Origin: Adiantum capillus-veneris
Lineage: Eukaryota > Streptophyta > Polypodiopsida > Polypodiales > Pteridaceae
Assembly (NCBI GenBank): GCA_014529385.2
Contig: CM043953.1
Coordinates: 89,088,342 to 89,148,341, forward strand
Length of the DNA stretch: 60,000 nucleotides
Reading direction: 5' to 3'
Under the pieces are notes generated by a model. The model made no database searches and was not told the DNA's origin. It worked only from the letters and a program-made list of their open reading frames with translations. Below, in pieces: positions 34,443-45,262 of this stretch. The position numbers and the translations under genes are program-made. Numbering within the stretch: position 1 is the stretch's first letter; the number at the start of each line of letters is the position of its first letter.

Positions 34443-35282
34443 TATGCTGCACCACTTGGAAATGAGAATCTGACATCTCATGCACTGGCTATGTCATGTG
34501 TTATACCATTAGGTAGACCCACACATCCAAGCCTGCCACTAGCATATGTGATAAACCATTCACGACTCAGCATGATATGAAACCTAGCACTCGTATCTAG
34601 TATCCAACATCAACGTAATGTGTCATCAATCGACATAAGAAAGTCAAGAGAAAACATAGAAGCAAAATTGATATTTCTATCATTTGTAGTTTGATACACT
34701 ACATTTTCCCCACATCAAACAAATGGATATCATCTGGCTTATGTTGTCTTTTGCATTGTCTCATCCACTAAAAACAGTGCCTTTGTACATGTCTTGTATG
34801 ACTACAATGCCAACATAAAATGTTTCTATGTCTACAATATCATCCTCTGATTGTAGGCATCTCTCTAGACTCGTCTATGCCAAAAACATTGCTGCTATAT
34901 ATCCTAGCTATACATGCATCCAAACCTATGTGATAGATAGAATCACCAAGGTGTAACATGATCATTGAATGTGCAAGCTCCTTCTTCTTCGTGGCACAAG
35001 ATCCTTCATGACAGAAGCATTGAGCGGCGAGTGACACACCATTACACCTTTGAGCTTGCTAGGACTGTCTAGCTGTGTGCTTGCAGCCATTCGTGGCTCG
35101 CACACAGTGTTTGGCAAGTTCCCAACCTCCGGCACGTGCGACAAAGCGCACAAGCTCCTCCCACTCATCATTAGTGTAAACACCCTCTTTATGTTCTTTC
35201 AATGGTGTTGCAAGGCCCTTATTAGCCAAGACATCAAGCATACAATGATTCCATATCGTGAAGTTTGTGCTATCAAACTTAT
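34443..35282 (-). pseudogene. Ty1/copia remnant copy B, gag-protease part (right of E2)
   Basis: Continues the remnant split by E2. It contains the protease start (WILDT at about 34606-34592 minus) and the gag segment KHCMLDVLANKGLAT...TNDEWEELVRF at 35241-35059. It resumes at TGCTGCACCACTTGG, matching copy A at 14519. About 4% of positions differ from copy A over the first 300 bp, plus a ~20-bp indel near 34690. Confidence 0.75.
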
Positions 35283-36241
35283 TAATTGTTGAATAGACTT
35301 AGACTGTTGTTCAAGGCAATAATCTCAGATCTCGGTAGGGAATCCACAGAAAAAGTGCTCAATTTGTTCCAACCTTTTTGAACGAAGAGGTCGGTAGAAA
35401 AGGATCCCAAAACCTCTCCCAATATGTGTCTAAAGTATCACCCTTGGTCATCCGAAGATGGTTCCAAGGGGTTCACACATCTCGTTTGTACTCCTGGGTC
35501 AACCAAGAAGAAATAAAGAGCCGTGTGAACTTCAACCACTTAACGAGGCTTCTTTCCTTGGAAGAAGAGTGGACCACCATGTTTGAGCATTTCCCTTTAA
35601 AAACGATGTAGCCCTCCTAATCTTGGAGTGCTCAGACTAATGCCCTCCAAAGAAGACTATGTCAAACTATTGAATGCCAAAGCCCTCAGAGCATCTTGAA
35701 ATATAGAAAAGGATTCAAATTTCTTTGGAGTATCTCAGAATCCAAAAAAGGATTCAGATTTTATTGATTGTCCACCTTTAAATTCCGTTGTCTTCTTGCT
35801 CTTATCTTTGAGGAAATCGTATTGGTTGGCTCTGTAAAAGTGCCTCTTCTTTGCATAGAACATGTGATCGTCACAGTCTGAACTATCAAAAATCAGAATC
35901 TGATCTTCTTTGCCTTTTTCTTGTTCTTTTCAAGATTTGCTTTTTGCTTCTCTTCTTGCCCTTTCTGTCCTGTCAGAAGAGGAAGAGCTAGAAGAACTGT
36001 CAGAAGAAGAAGAAGAACTGGGTAGTCCTTCAAAACGCACAAGCTTCTTCTGCTTTCTTGCAGATTCCTCCATCTCCTTCTTGAGCTTGGAAAGCCGGTT
36101 GATGATGGTGTTGAGGGTGGATCCCACTATCTTCTTGTTATCCTTGATCCCGTTATTGAGCTTGTCCTCCACCTTGTTTATGCCGTTATTGAGCTTGTCC
36201 TTCACCTTGTTTATGTCGTCTTTTGCATGGTTCTGGGCCAT
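35283..36241 (-). pseudogene. E3: gag fragment of a Ty3/gypsy element
   Basis: The minus frame begins at the ATG at 36241 (MAQNHAKDDINKV). It has a Lys/Asn coiled segment with the repeated phrase NKV(E/K)DKLNNGI, then a Ser-rich stretch ending near 35930. Further downstream, across stops, are the gag-core phrases SFLKGNAQTWWSTLL and DTLDTYWERFWDP at about 35620-35400. No pol follows: it joins the copia remnant at about 35283. The Ser-rich gag recalls E1. Confidence 0.65.
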
Positions 36242-36340
36242 ATTTCTTCTCGTGAGGGGCTCGATGTCGATGGGTTTGGTCCATTTAAGAAGCGGCTTCG
36301 CGTTCCATCATGTGCATACATGCGTGTGTATGTACATGAA

Positions 36341-36341
<1 letters not shown>

Positions 36342-36419
<78 letters not shown>

Positions 36420-36435
36420 GAGCGGGGGGGGAGAG
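36342..36435. repeat. (GT)n followed by a 31-base G run
   Basis: GT repeats from 36342 to 36385, then G from 36388 to 36418, then AGCGGGGGGGGAGAG. Such G runs can form quadruplexes and are hard to assemble, so the length should be treated with caution. Confidence 0.9.
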
Positions 36436-37560
36436 AGTGTTGAGAGAGGGCAAGCTTGAAGAAGACCCGCACGTGAAAACTGTCTACGCGCCTTTAGCAC
36501 CGTCAGCCCCTGCACACCCCTCATCTTTGCACGACCTTCCTGCCTGAAACCGGCCTGTAGCACGGTAGACTCTGGCTTTCACCCAAAACTTTACTTTAAC
36601 TTTATGACACAAAGGAACTTCACGAATAAGCCTGTGATTGGAATTCAACACTTCAAGACATTTCACGACTCGGTAGCTAGAGTGCTACCAAGCAAACAAC
36701 GACACCCTGTTGGCCCCAATGGCTCGGCGTCCATTTTGGTATTTCTTTATTCTTATTAAACTTGAGAAAAACCTCTAAACTTCTACAAGCTGTCCCCTTT
36801 AATCGGGCTGAAATTCCTCTACTCTAACCGGATTTTGGCAACATAACCACAGTAGAAGTTTCCACAGACAAAATCCCAAGTACACTGTGACTTTACATGC
36901 ACTTTAGAGCACTAAAATACCTGGCGAGAAATTACAGCTCGCTGAATTCTCTCTTTTGGACCCGATTTGCGTGCCGATCAATTCTAGGGATAGCCCTCGA
37001 GCTCTCGCACCTGTAGGGTCACTTGCCCATTGAAATAGACGTGATTTCTTGCGGGAAATATCCCTAAATTGTCTTGTAGAAGCGTCCAATTCCATTAGGA
37101 AAAATATGAACCCTCTAGGGGCCCTTTGGGATTAAAGTTAATTAGAGGCCAGCCAATGAGAAGAGGGTGGTGGACACACTCTATGCCCTCAAAAATGTAG
37201 GGGTACAAAGTAGTCTTACACTTCTTAAATGGGCTCTTACATAGTGAGAAGGTGGGGTGGGGGGGGCGGGGGGGGGCCATATGGAACCTCCAACTTCCCT
37301 CCTTTTATCCGATTTTGCAAAAAACCCAAAAATTTGAAATTTTTCAAAATTTTCAAAACTCAAATTTCATCTTCTGAAAACCCCCCTAAAACTATTTTAT
37401 GGTCAAAAAAGCATTTTTTGATCTCAAAAAGTCAAAACGTGCATCCAAAAACCCTAAAATTCAAATTTTTTAAAAAACTTTGAAAAATCTTTTTTGCTAT
37501 CCAGAGCTCCCCCAAAAGTAGTTATTAGGCAAAAAGTGATTTTCTCTCTCTAGAACTCCT
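36436..37560. other. Unassigned segment
   Basis: No gene recognised. Another G-rich run (about 37253-37276) and an A/T-rich stretch with AAATTTTTCAAAATTTTCAA words at 37325-37480. Confidence 0.45.
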
Positions 37561-37823
37561 TTTCCAACCCCTCCTTGGTTGCAACCATCACACTCATCCT
37601 CTACTCCAACACTCTCTCTCTCTCTCTACACCATCTCCATTGCTGCAGCAAGGAAGCTCCTCTCTCCTCCCCTACCACCTTCCATTGCCACACCAAGCAA
37701 GGGTTATCCACCTTCTCCTCCCATTGCCACAAGGGTTAACCACCTTCTCATATCACTTTATCCCACCTACATTGTAGCAACAAACAAGGTCCTTCTCCTC
37801 CTCCTGGTTTTCTTTGCTCAACC
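37561..37823 (+). promoter_or_regulatory. CT-rich stretch upstream of the plus-strand gene fragment
   Basis: Pyrimidine-rich (CTCTCTCTCTCT at about 37615, repeated CTTCTCCTCC), typical of a plant 5' untranslated region. The first ATG after it has good context (ACCATGGC). Confidence 0.3.
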
Positions 37824-38715
37824 ATGGCCAACTCTACTTCGCAAAGGCGGCCAAAGGATGAGGTCACAGCAGTTGCACGCCACAACACTAGAGGTGTAGA
37901 TGATGAGTGGGTGCCACAAGAGTTCACCAAAGGTGCTTGGGTATACATGTAACCATCTTCTATTGGCCCTCATCGTGTGCGGAATCGTGCAAACTTGGAT
38001 CTTCATTGGAAAGGAAAGCTCCTTGGCTTCAAGAACCGCAAAGACAAGGGGACCGTAGCCATTGTGCAACATGTTTTCTCAATGTCAACCATGCACTTGC
38101 AACAACAATCACCTCGATTTCCAACACATTGTAAGTACATGTTTTGAGAATACAAAGCTAGGTGTGAAATCACAGTGTAATGTTATTATGGATTCATACT
38201 TAACATTTTTCATGCATTTATAGTCATATTTCCATCCACATTGGTGGAGGAGCAGCCACTACATAGTCTCTCCGGCACATTCAATGCTATACATGCGGAT
38301 ATAGGAGCAATAATGTTCCCACATCTTTGCCCAACCAAACTGGTTCAAAGAAGGATTTTCTTCTATTCTCACTCCTATATTGTCCCTACTTCTACACAAG
38401 CGTTTGGAATGCTTGAACCCATCAAAGTAACTTCTTTGTTAAGTATGGAGTGGCCGGTCCCAGATTTGTGGTCGGTAGCATCTTTCAAGAAAAAGATGAT
38501 AATGGATGTCCAAAACTCTTTGAAATACTCTAAAGCTTCTAGGTCTGTGGGCTTGAGCTGGTGTTTGCCTATTCATTGTTATGTGCACATTTTTAAAGAG
38601 TTTGGATTTGTGGAGACTACCACAATGCTTGTATGTAAAGATGCGCATTACGAGGAATTAGGAAGGCTTTTAGAAGAGGACTGGGGTTTTGTGGAGGGCA
38701 TGCACAACGGGGACC
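37824..38715 (+). pseudogene. Two-exon gene fragment of unknown function, truncated at its 3' end
   Basis: Exon 1 runs 37824-38130, from an ATG in ACCATGGC context. A GTAAGT donor at 38131 and a TTTATAG acceptor ending at 38223 define a 93-bp intron. The phase across the junction matches the long open frame of exon 2 (38224 onwards), which supports real splicing. Exon 1 reads MANSTSQRRPKDE, one TAA at 37950, then NRANLDLHWKGKLLGFKNRK. Exon 2 contains MEWPVPDLWSVASFKKK and GLSWCLPIHCYVHIFKEFG. No domain is recognised and no retroelement motif is present. The open frame continues to 38879, but from about 38716 it is merely antisense to the E4 integrase. It is either a broken host gene or a captured fragment. 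Confidence 0.45.
38131..38223 (+). other. Predicted 93-bp intron
   Basis: GTAAGT...TTTATAG ends, AT-rich interior, and frame conserved across it. This is the only convincing plant-type intron in the window. Confidence 0.5.
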
Positions 38716-39361
38716 GGGACATCAATAAATCTAGTACCATTGAATTGTCAATCTCAGATTTCTCGTCAGTCTGCAGGTGGAATGATGACAAGAAGTGCAA
38801 CCGCATGGCAATGTTCTCTCAAATAGCCTTCCAAAACAAACATGTGAATCTGAGGTCCCTGTCGGAGACAATTGTCTAAGGCATGCCATGTAATTTAAAG
38901 ATCTGGGCCACAAACAATCTCGCTAGTGATCCGGCTTGACTGTTTTCTTCACTGAAATGAAATGAGCCTGCTTGCTAAATCTGTCAATTACAGTCCAGAT
39001 ACCATCGTGACCACTCTGTGTTCTCGAAAGATAAAAAATGAAATCCATTGCAATACTTTGTTAGGGGCAGGTGGGTATGGGCAAAGGCTGTAACAATCCC
39101 TGTGCTTTATGCCTGTCAAACTTGACCTTCTGGCATACCAAGAAACCGCTCACAAACAGGTCCACGTCTGTCTTGAGTCTCGGCTAAAAGAAGTATCTCT
39201 CTATCCCTTTCAAGGTGGTAGCAATGCCATGGTAACCCCATAAAAGGTGGACAGTGGCATTCGGTCATAACCTTTTCCCTCGATAGTTGTGTAACGCACA
39301 ATTTGGTTTTCTTCATCAAGTAGCCATCCCGAATGGAATATTCCGCTATTGTCTCCCCATC
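38716..39361 (-). pseudogene. E4 integrase, truncated
   Basis: Across several stops and shifts the minus strand reads a zinc-binding region (YHGIATTLKGIERYFFWPRL, then CQKVKFDRHKAQG), LLQPLPIP, D1 in MDFIFYLSRTQSGHDG, VIDRFSKQAHFI, D2 in TIVSDRDLRFT and the glutamate region QTDEKSEIDNSMVLDLLM. Similarity stops at about 38716, where it abuts the plus-strand gene fragment. A stop lies just before TIVSDRD. Confidence 0.8.
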
Positions 39362-39697
39362 CTATATCCGAGTGAAAATATCCGCAAAATCTGTATCTAC
39401 GGCATACGAATCGACCATATCCTCGAAACTCCTATGATGTATCGCGGAAATAGCCAGAACTAACGGCTTCCGAGACAAAGCATCTGCCACCAAATTCTTT
39501 TGTCCCTGCACATGGACAAACTGGAAGTGAAACTGTGACAAGATGTTCACCCATCGCATCTTCTTTTCTGATAGAGCTTCTTCTGTGACAAGAAGTAGTG
39601 TAAACTCTGATGGTCTGTAAAGACAGTAAATCCACTCCAAGTAGGTAATGTCGCCACTAAGTAAGAGCATGGATAACCGCCAAAAGCTCTTTCTCAT
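39362..39697 (-). pseudogene. E4 RNase H C-terminal part
   Basis: Contains LSEKKMRWVNILSQFHFQF and NLVADALSRKP, the usual RNase H end motif before the integrase. It is one frame away from the preceding piece (overlap 39657-39697). Confidence 0.85.
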
Positions 39698-40279
39698 AAA
39701 TTTGTGTTGTCAATTCCGGCCTTGAAAACAATCGGCTTTCAAAGGCAATAACATGGCCTTCTTGCATTAAGACCGCACCCAAACTACGACCACAAGCTTC
39801 ACAATATACTTCAAATGACTTCTGCAAGTCCGACAAAGTCAAAACTGGTCCTGTAGTCAATTTATCTTTCAATGTCTGAAAGGCAGTCACCTCTGTGGGT
39901 CCCCACGAGAACGGGACTCCTTTCTGCGTCAACATGTGCAAAGGGGAAGCAACCTCTGCAAACTTTCGAATAAACAGCCTGTAGTACGAACACAGGCCCA
40001 AGAAGCTTCTAACTTCATGGAAATTCTTCAAATCGGGCCAATCACGGATAGTCTCTATCTTGGACGGGTCCATTTGCACTCCTGTTTGTTAAGACAATGT
40101 GTCCCAAAAAGTGTACTTTGGTAGGAAAAAATCACTTTTCTTTGCATTGATCAGCAACTTGTGATCTCGTAATGCCTGAAAGACTTGTAGCAGATGATCT
40201 CTGTGTTCTACCTCATCCTTGGAGAAAACAATGATGTCGTCAAAGAAAGTGCCAACAAATAGTCTGCGGAAATGAGAGC
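39657..40279 (-). pseudogene. E4 RT palm/thumb and RNase H N-terminal part
   Basis: The minus strand reads HFRRLFVGTFFDDIIVFS (catalytic box), NAKKSDFFL, then (shift near 40085) DPSKIETIRDWP, VRSFLGLCSYYRLFI, FEVYCEACGRSLGAVL (RNase H; the usual Asp of DA is Glu here) and IYEKELLAVI. It continues the RT whose first half lies right of the insertion at 41445. Confidence 0.88.
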
Positions 40280-41444
40280 TGAATCGAACTTTGCTCAAGA
40301 TGAGTGCTCCGAACTGCGCTCAAGGTTCCTTTTACTTACGGAACCGTTTCTTTAGTGAGAGAGTGCAAACAAACTGGAAAAAACTGGGAATGAAGGTGTT
40401 GAGACTGAGAGATAGAGAGAGAAGAATACCACACCAGAAAAGTTGTCAAACCCTCCTCCGAAGGTCCCACTCTCTATGGCGAGAGCGGTCTACTATAGAT
40501 TGCACAAATCTCTACAATGCTATGGACTTGCTGACGATGTCGACGACGATGAGACGGGCTGAAATCTGAAAACGCTAATGGCTAAAATCTTCAAATCTTG
40601 TATCTGTTGAATTCTAACTATATGTCAATGATGACAGCGATGAAGACGATGCAACGACGACGCGCTGAAAATGCAGATGCTGAAATCTGTGTTTTCCGAG
40701 CTGAATTTGCAAACCTTGGCTGATATGACCGTGCGACGAGGATCTATTTTGTAGGAAGGTGAGGTATGCAAGGTTCTGGGGTTCTACTGCGGAGTTTGAC
40801 TGCTAAAATTTGAAAACGTTGATGCCTATGCTGATTCCATCGTGAAGAATCTGCAAAATGCTATGTTGTTCTATTGATCCAAAACCGCTAGGGCTGATTC
40901 TGACCTACTACAAAAACGCTAGGGGATCTGCTGAGTCTGTTGTTGCCAGGTTGGTCTGCAAATGCAAAACGCTGGGACTGATCTGCAATGGATGAAAAAC
41001 GCTAGCTGGTTCTTGTTGATGGCTGAAAACGATAGGTTGACTGCTGGGGGGGGGTCTTGCTAAGAAGGTGCAATGTTGGACACAAGTCCCTGCTGCCTCT
41101 TCTGCCTAAAAGTGCTAGTGCTAGGTTTTCTTACATAGTGGCTTGGCTAATTTGCCCTACCCAATTTCCCAACAAAATTCACTTAACAATAATAAGTGAA
41201 AATTGGCTAAAATAGGGAAAAATGCTCCTAATGGGCTCTGACTGTAATCTGATGGTCATGTTGTGTGCAACCAGAGGATATGCATCTACTCTAAGTGGCT
41301 GGACATGCACGGTCTGCGAACAGACTCACAAAAGTGCCAGGACACTTCCTAAAGGCTAACTCAACTGAATTAAACCCTTGTCATGAAGTAGCTTGTCCAC
41401 ATACATATAGGGTTAGATGTGCACGTGATATCTGTACTCTCAAA
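40280..41444. other. About 1.16-kb insertion inside the E4 reverse transcriptase
   Basis: The RT reading frame stops after ...NPIMDMIF at 41445 and resumes with SSHFRR at 40279, with nothing missing between them, so about 1,165 bp was inserted. It has no long ORF. On the minus strand it starts TGAGAGTACAG and ends GTTCGATTCA, formally TG...CA as in a solo LTR. No target-site duplication is evident (AGAGC versus AAAAA). Words such as AAAACGCTAG recur through 40560-41030. Confidence 0.6.
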
Positions 41445-42159
41445 AAATCATGTCCATTATGGGGTTAAATGTTGAAGGAGCATTGGTTAGGCCAAAAGGC
41501 ATTACCAAAAACTCAAAGAACCTAAAAGTTGTCCGAAAAGCTATCTTGCAGACATCTCCCGGTGTGATTTGAATCTGATGATATCCGCTTTTCAAATCGA
41601 TCCTACTAAAGCACAAGGATCCTTGTAGTCGGTCAAGAATATCATCGATTCTAGGAATCAAAAATCTGCTCTTGATGGTGATTTTGTGGAGACCTCTATA
41701 ATCGATGCACATTCTCCAAGATCTGTCTTTCTTCAAAATCAACAACACTGGAGAGCAATACAGTGAAGTACTAGGCTGGATAAGACCCTTTTCCAAGAGT
41801 TCTTTCACTTGGTTCATAATTTCTTCATTTTGGGATCGGCTCACACAGTAAGGTGGCCGGTTCAGTGGTGTGCTCCCAGGTATCAAATCAATGGTATGAT
41901 CCTCAAGACGAGCGAGTGGTAACTCGCTTGGTAGGCCCTCTAAAAAGCAATCGGCATGAGTGTGGAGAAAATCTTGGCGTTCTTTATCAAGTTCCGACAA
42001 ATTTGTCTTATGATCATCATTCAAATCTTTCAAAAAGATCGAGTAAACAAACAGATTGGATTTCATTAATTTCGAAATGGCCAAAGCCGATACAATAGGG
42101 AGAGACTCGCCCTTAAGTTTCACATCAAGTACAATGGTTCTGCCCTTTTTTGTAGTCAA
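41445..42159 (-). pseudogene. E4 reverse transcriptase, first half
   Basis: Holds LPSELPLARLEDHTIDL, NRPPYCVSRSQNEEIM, LILKKDRSWRMCIDYRGL, FSRIDLKSGYHQIQI and MPFGLTNAPSTFNPIM, that is, fingers and palm up to the point of insertion. The catalytic Asp pair lies beyond the insertion. Confidence 0.92.
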
Positions 42160-42536
42160 AGTCGCTTTTCTCGAGCCTGATAGTCAATCACGGTATTGTT
42201 CTTATGGTACAAGGGAATTCCCAAGAGGACAATACAACCTTCCAAGGGCATCATTATGTAGAAGCCCTCATGCCCCAAATACCCCTGACAATGCATCCGA
42301 AGTTTGCCAGTGACAGGTATAACGGCTACGTCCCTGCCGGGTGCCGCTAGAACTGCCTCTGCTAGTGGTCCCATCTGATCAGGTGTAATCTTGAGCCATG
42401 CCACCAATTTAGGTGAAATGAAGTTGTCCGTGGCTCCTCCATCAAAGAAAATCAGGGCTTCTTGGTCTTTCACTTTATCCCAAGCTTGGCAAAGTTTTGT
42501 ACTCTCATCAGGGATTTTAATTACGCGATGACGCAT
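42156..42536 (-). pseudogene. E4 retropepsin
   Basis: Active-site motif FFDGGATDNFIS, then GFYIMMPLEGCIVLLGIPLY. It joins the RT with a frameshift at about 42157. Gag is missing: sequence right of 42540 is unrelated. Confidence 0.88.
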
Positions 42537-42540
42537 TTTG

Positions 42541-42882
42541 TTAAATGTTAATTATTGTTGTTATTATCACTATTTTTTTCATGTTAATAACATATCTAAT
42601 GTCATGACCTACGAAAACCGGTAGAAAACGTAGAATCGGCGGGACAACCAACAATCCCGGCAGGCCCGCCGGGTTTCATACTAAACCCGGCGGGACAAGC
42701 AAGAATCCCGCCGGGCCCGTCGTGTACCCCCTCCATATTTAGCGGCTCTATATAACCCTTCACATCACATCACATCACATCACCTCTTCCTCTAAATTTG
42801 GTCATCCTTTAAAATTTAGAAGAAAAACTAAAGGTAAAAAAGTGAATAGTCTTTTAAAAAAATTAAAACTTAATGTAACTCT
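42541..42882. other. Unassigned segment with CCGGCGGG-rich block
   Basis: AT-rich start, then 42636-42730 with repeated AACCCGGCGGGAC / CCCGCCGGGCCC words, then CACATCACATCACATCAC at 42763-42782. Confidence 0.5.
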
Positions 42883-43620
42883 GATCATGGATCATTAGTT
42901 CTTTTTTGGATTGAACTGATTCTTGAAAGGAGGTAGAAAGGTGAATCTTTGGGTCGGTATCTCTACATTTGGGATGGACTGATCTCATGTTTGGTTCACC
43001 GTTATATTTGCTAAATTGATTAGAAGTTCTATCATGGGTCATTAGTTCTTTTTTGGACTGAACTGATTCTTGAGAAGAGATAGAAAGGTGAATCTTTGGG
43101 TCGATATCTCTACTTTTGGGATGGACTGATTACATGTTTGATTCACCGCTGTATTTTCTTGCTATTCTGATTAGAGCTCCAATCATGGGTCATTAGTTCT
43201 TTTTTGGACTGGACTGATTCATGAAAGGAGGTAGAAAGGTGAATTTTTGGGTCGATATCTCTACTTTTGGGATGGACTGATCACATGTTTGATTCACCAC
43301 TGTATTTGCTTGCTATTCCGATTAGAGCTCCAATCATGGGTCATTAGTTCTTTTCTGGACTGGACTGATTCATGAAAGGAGGTAGGAATGTGAATCTTTG
43401 GGTCGATATCTCTACTTTTGGGATGGACTGATCACATGTTTGATTCACCGCTGTATTTGCTTGCTATTTCGATTAGAGCTCCAATCATGGGTCATTAGTT
43501 CTTTTTTGGACTGGACTAATTCATGAAAGGAGGTAGGAAGGTGAATCTTTGGGTCGATATCTCTACTTTTGGGATGGACTAATCACATATTTGATTCACT
43601 ATTGTATTTGCTTGCTCATG
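42883..43620. repeat. Tandem repeat, unit about 151 bp, five copies
   Basis: ATCATGGGTCATTAGTTC or a variant at 42884, 43031, 43182, 43333 and 43484 (intervals 147, 151, 151, 151). Each unit also has GGTAGAAAGGTGAATCTTTG and GGGATGGACTGATCACATG. The copies are clearly alike. Confidence 0.93.
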
Positions 43621-44106
43621 TTTGAGTAGATTGAGGTTTATTCCCTTCAGGCTTCACTACTACGCTTGTGTGTGATATTGATTATAACACTTATGTTTGG
43701 TTTGAATAATACTTGAAAGAAGAGATAGCATACTGAGCTACAGCGGGCCCGACGGGCAAATAGCTTTACCTGGCGTGATCGCCGGGAAGACTCACTAGCC
43801 CGGCGGGCCCAGCGGGCCAACTAATTAGCCCGGCGGCGGGCTACGAGCTGGTCTCCAGGTCTCCTTGGAGGTCAAAAAAGATGAATGTCAATTAACAAAA
43901 TATTTGTTATTTTGCATTTCTATTGTTATTAACCTATAATTATAGTGTGATCACGTCATTTTGAAATCCCTGACTCTCATCGATCGTGCTTGGGTTAGTA
44001 CCCATGCAATCTAGAACCAGTCCTGCTTTCATCTTGCCTTTTCATCCACGTTCCTCATTTGTTCTCAAACCCTCAAGCTTGTCTTCATCCTTGTCGTTCT
44101 AATCTT
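43621..44106. other. Unassigned segment with a second CCGGCGGG-rich block
   Basis: 43743-43850 holds GCCCGGCGGGCCCAGCGGG-type words like those left of the tandem repeat. The remainder has no recognised feature. Confidence 0.5.
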
Positions 44107-44339
44107 TCAATGCCTTTTTAAGGCACTTTGCGGAGATATGCTCAGTTTCATGTTGGACGGATACGCCGCGACGGACGTCAGCACAGCGAGAACTCACCTA
44201 ACAAGATTTGTCAGCTAAGCGAGAACTCAATGCCTTTTTAAGGCACTTTGCGGAGATATGCTCAGTTTCATGTTGGACGGATACGCCGCGACGGACGTCA
44301 GCACAGCGAGAACTCACCTAACAAGATTTGTCAGCTAAG
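44107..44339. repeat. Exact 120-bp-period duplication
   Basis: 44107-44219 and 44227-44339 are identical by eye (113 bases). GCGAGAACTCA occurs inside the unit and at the junction, suggesting a slippage or microhomology origin. It is recent compared with the surrounding decay. Confidence 0.93.
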
Positions 44340-45205
44340 GACAAAGCTCGACCCGCAGGCGCGTGGAAGCAAGCATAGGGTGTCAACCTACACTCGACCG
44401 ACTCCTAACTAATTCCTACAGAGGTCTCTGCCCAATGTCTAAGTCACAGCCTTCAAGAGTGCATAAGAGGAAACTTCCTATAACGCTTTCTAGAGCCATA
44501 TACCCATCAAACAATCTCGAAACCCACAGAACTTGAAGGAGACTCTACTAACACCAATAGGTTGCTCTCCCTAAGGTCTATGAACCAAAATCCCAATCCA
44601 AAACACCTGGTGCAAAATCACGTAGGATGTCTGGCCGAAATTTGCAGGTCTTTGTTTCCAAACTCTAAAGTGCCTAATGTGTAGCTCTACTCAATGCGAA
44701 CACGTGGACATGCTACAATGCAAAATCGGACAACGTATGCTCAGTGAATCACCAGATGAAGTTCGTAGATGGAGCTCGCAAAACCGGACCGTACGCGCGC
44801 AATGTAGGTATTGGCGTGTAGCTCTCGTCGGGGGCAACACGCTATACTTCTCCGCACTCGATTCCGACCACCGGCGGTGCGCGCGTAGCGTCAAGATGAA
44901 CCTCTCACTCTCTCTCGTACACAGTACGCTCACTCACAGACTTCAAACTTTTTTAAAAATGACAAAAGGGTTTTTCATTAAGGTCAAAAAGTGGTATAAA
45001 TACCTTACAATTCTCAAACCCTAATGTTCATTTGAACCATCTACTCAATCTAAATGTCAAAACTGGGATACAATCTGGAAACTTTTGTAAGCCCCAATAT
45101 TTACAAAGGTGAAATGTCGGGTTTCCTCAATAAATGAATAATTACAAAAAATAATAATCTGCCGACGAGCAGTCATTTTCCGTAGGGTGTGTCCAGCTTA
45201 TAACA
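44340..45205 (-). repeat. Probable 3' LTR of the coiled-coil element (left end not defined)
   Basis: The right end is firm: plus-strand ...CAGCTTATAACA is followed at once by a polypurine tract, so minus sense begins TGTTATAAGC. I could not fix the left (CA) end, which could lie left of 44340 and include the 120-bp duplication. There is no coding content. Confidence 0.5.
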
Positions 45206-45219
45206 CTCCCCCCCTCTTT
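45206..45219 (-). promoter_or_regulatory. Polypurine tract
   Basis: Minus sense AAAGAGGGGGGGAG sits immediately before TGTTATAA and about 40 bp after the end of the long minus ORF. It marks the 3' end of an LTR element lying to the right. Confidence 0.8.
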
Positions 45220-45262
45220 GCTCATGTCGTCCCCGACATGGTTGTCGAGTTACTTCTTCATC

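Larger units (their letters stand above)
38716..42536 (-). mobile_element. E4: Ty3/gypsy pol fragment (protease to integrase), split by an insertion
   Basis: In minus order: protease and RT fingers/palm (42536-41445), a 1.16-kb insertion, RT palm/thumb and RNase H (40279-39362), then integrase (39361 to about 38716). Neither LTR nor gag is present, and the integrase is cut off at its left end. Motifs resemble E1 more than E2 or E6. Confidence 0.9.

Noticed and set aside
36211-36563. Pro/His-Thr and Gly-rich ORFs
   Set aside because: Translations of the GT tract and the G run.
38716-38879. C-terminal ~55 codons of the plus-strand ORF
   Set aside because: Exactly antisense to the E4 integrase motif TIVSDRD and QTDEKSEIDNSMVLDLL, so not part of the gene fragment.
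42510-43995. Inverted similarity between the E4 protease start (minus) and plus sequence near 43950-43990 (AAATCCCTGA, GCTTGGG)
   Set aside because: Only short matches with gaps. The left side is native protease coding sequence, so a foldback element is not supported.
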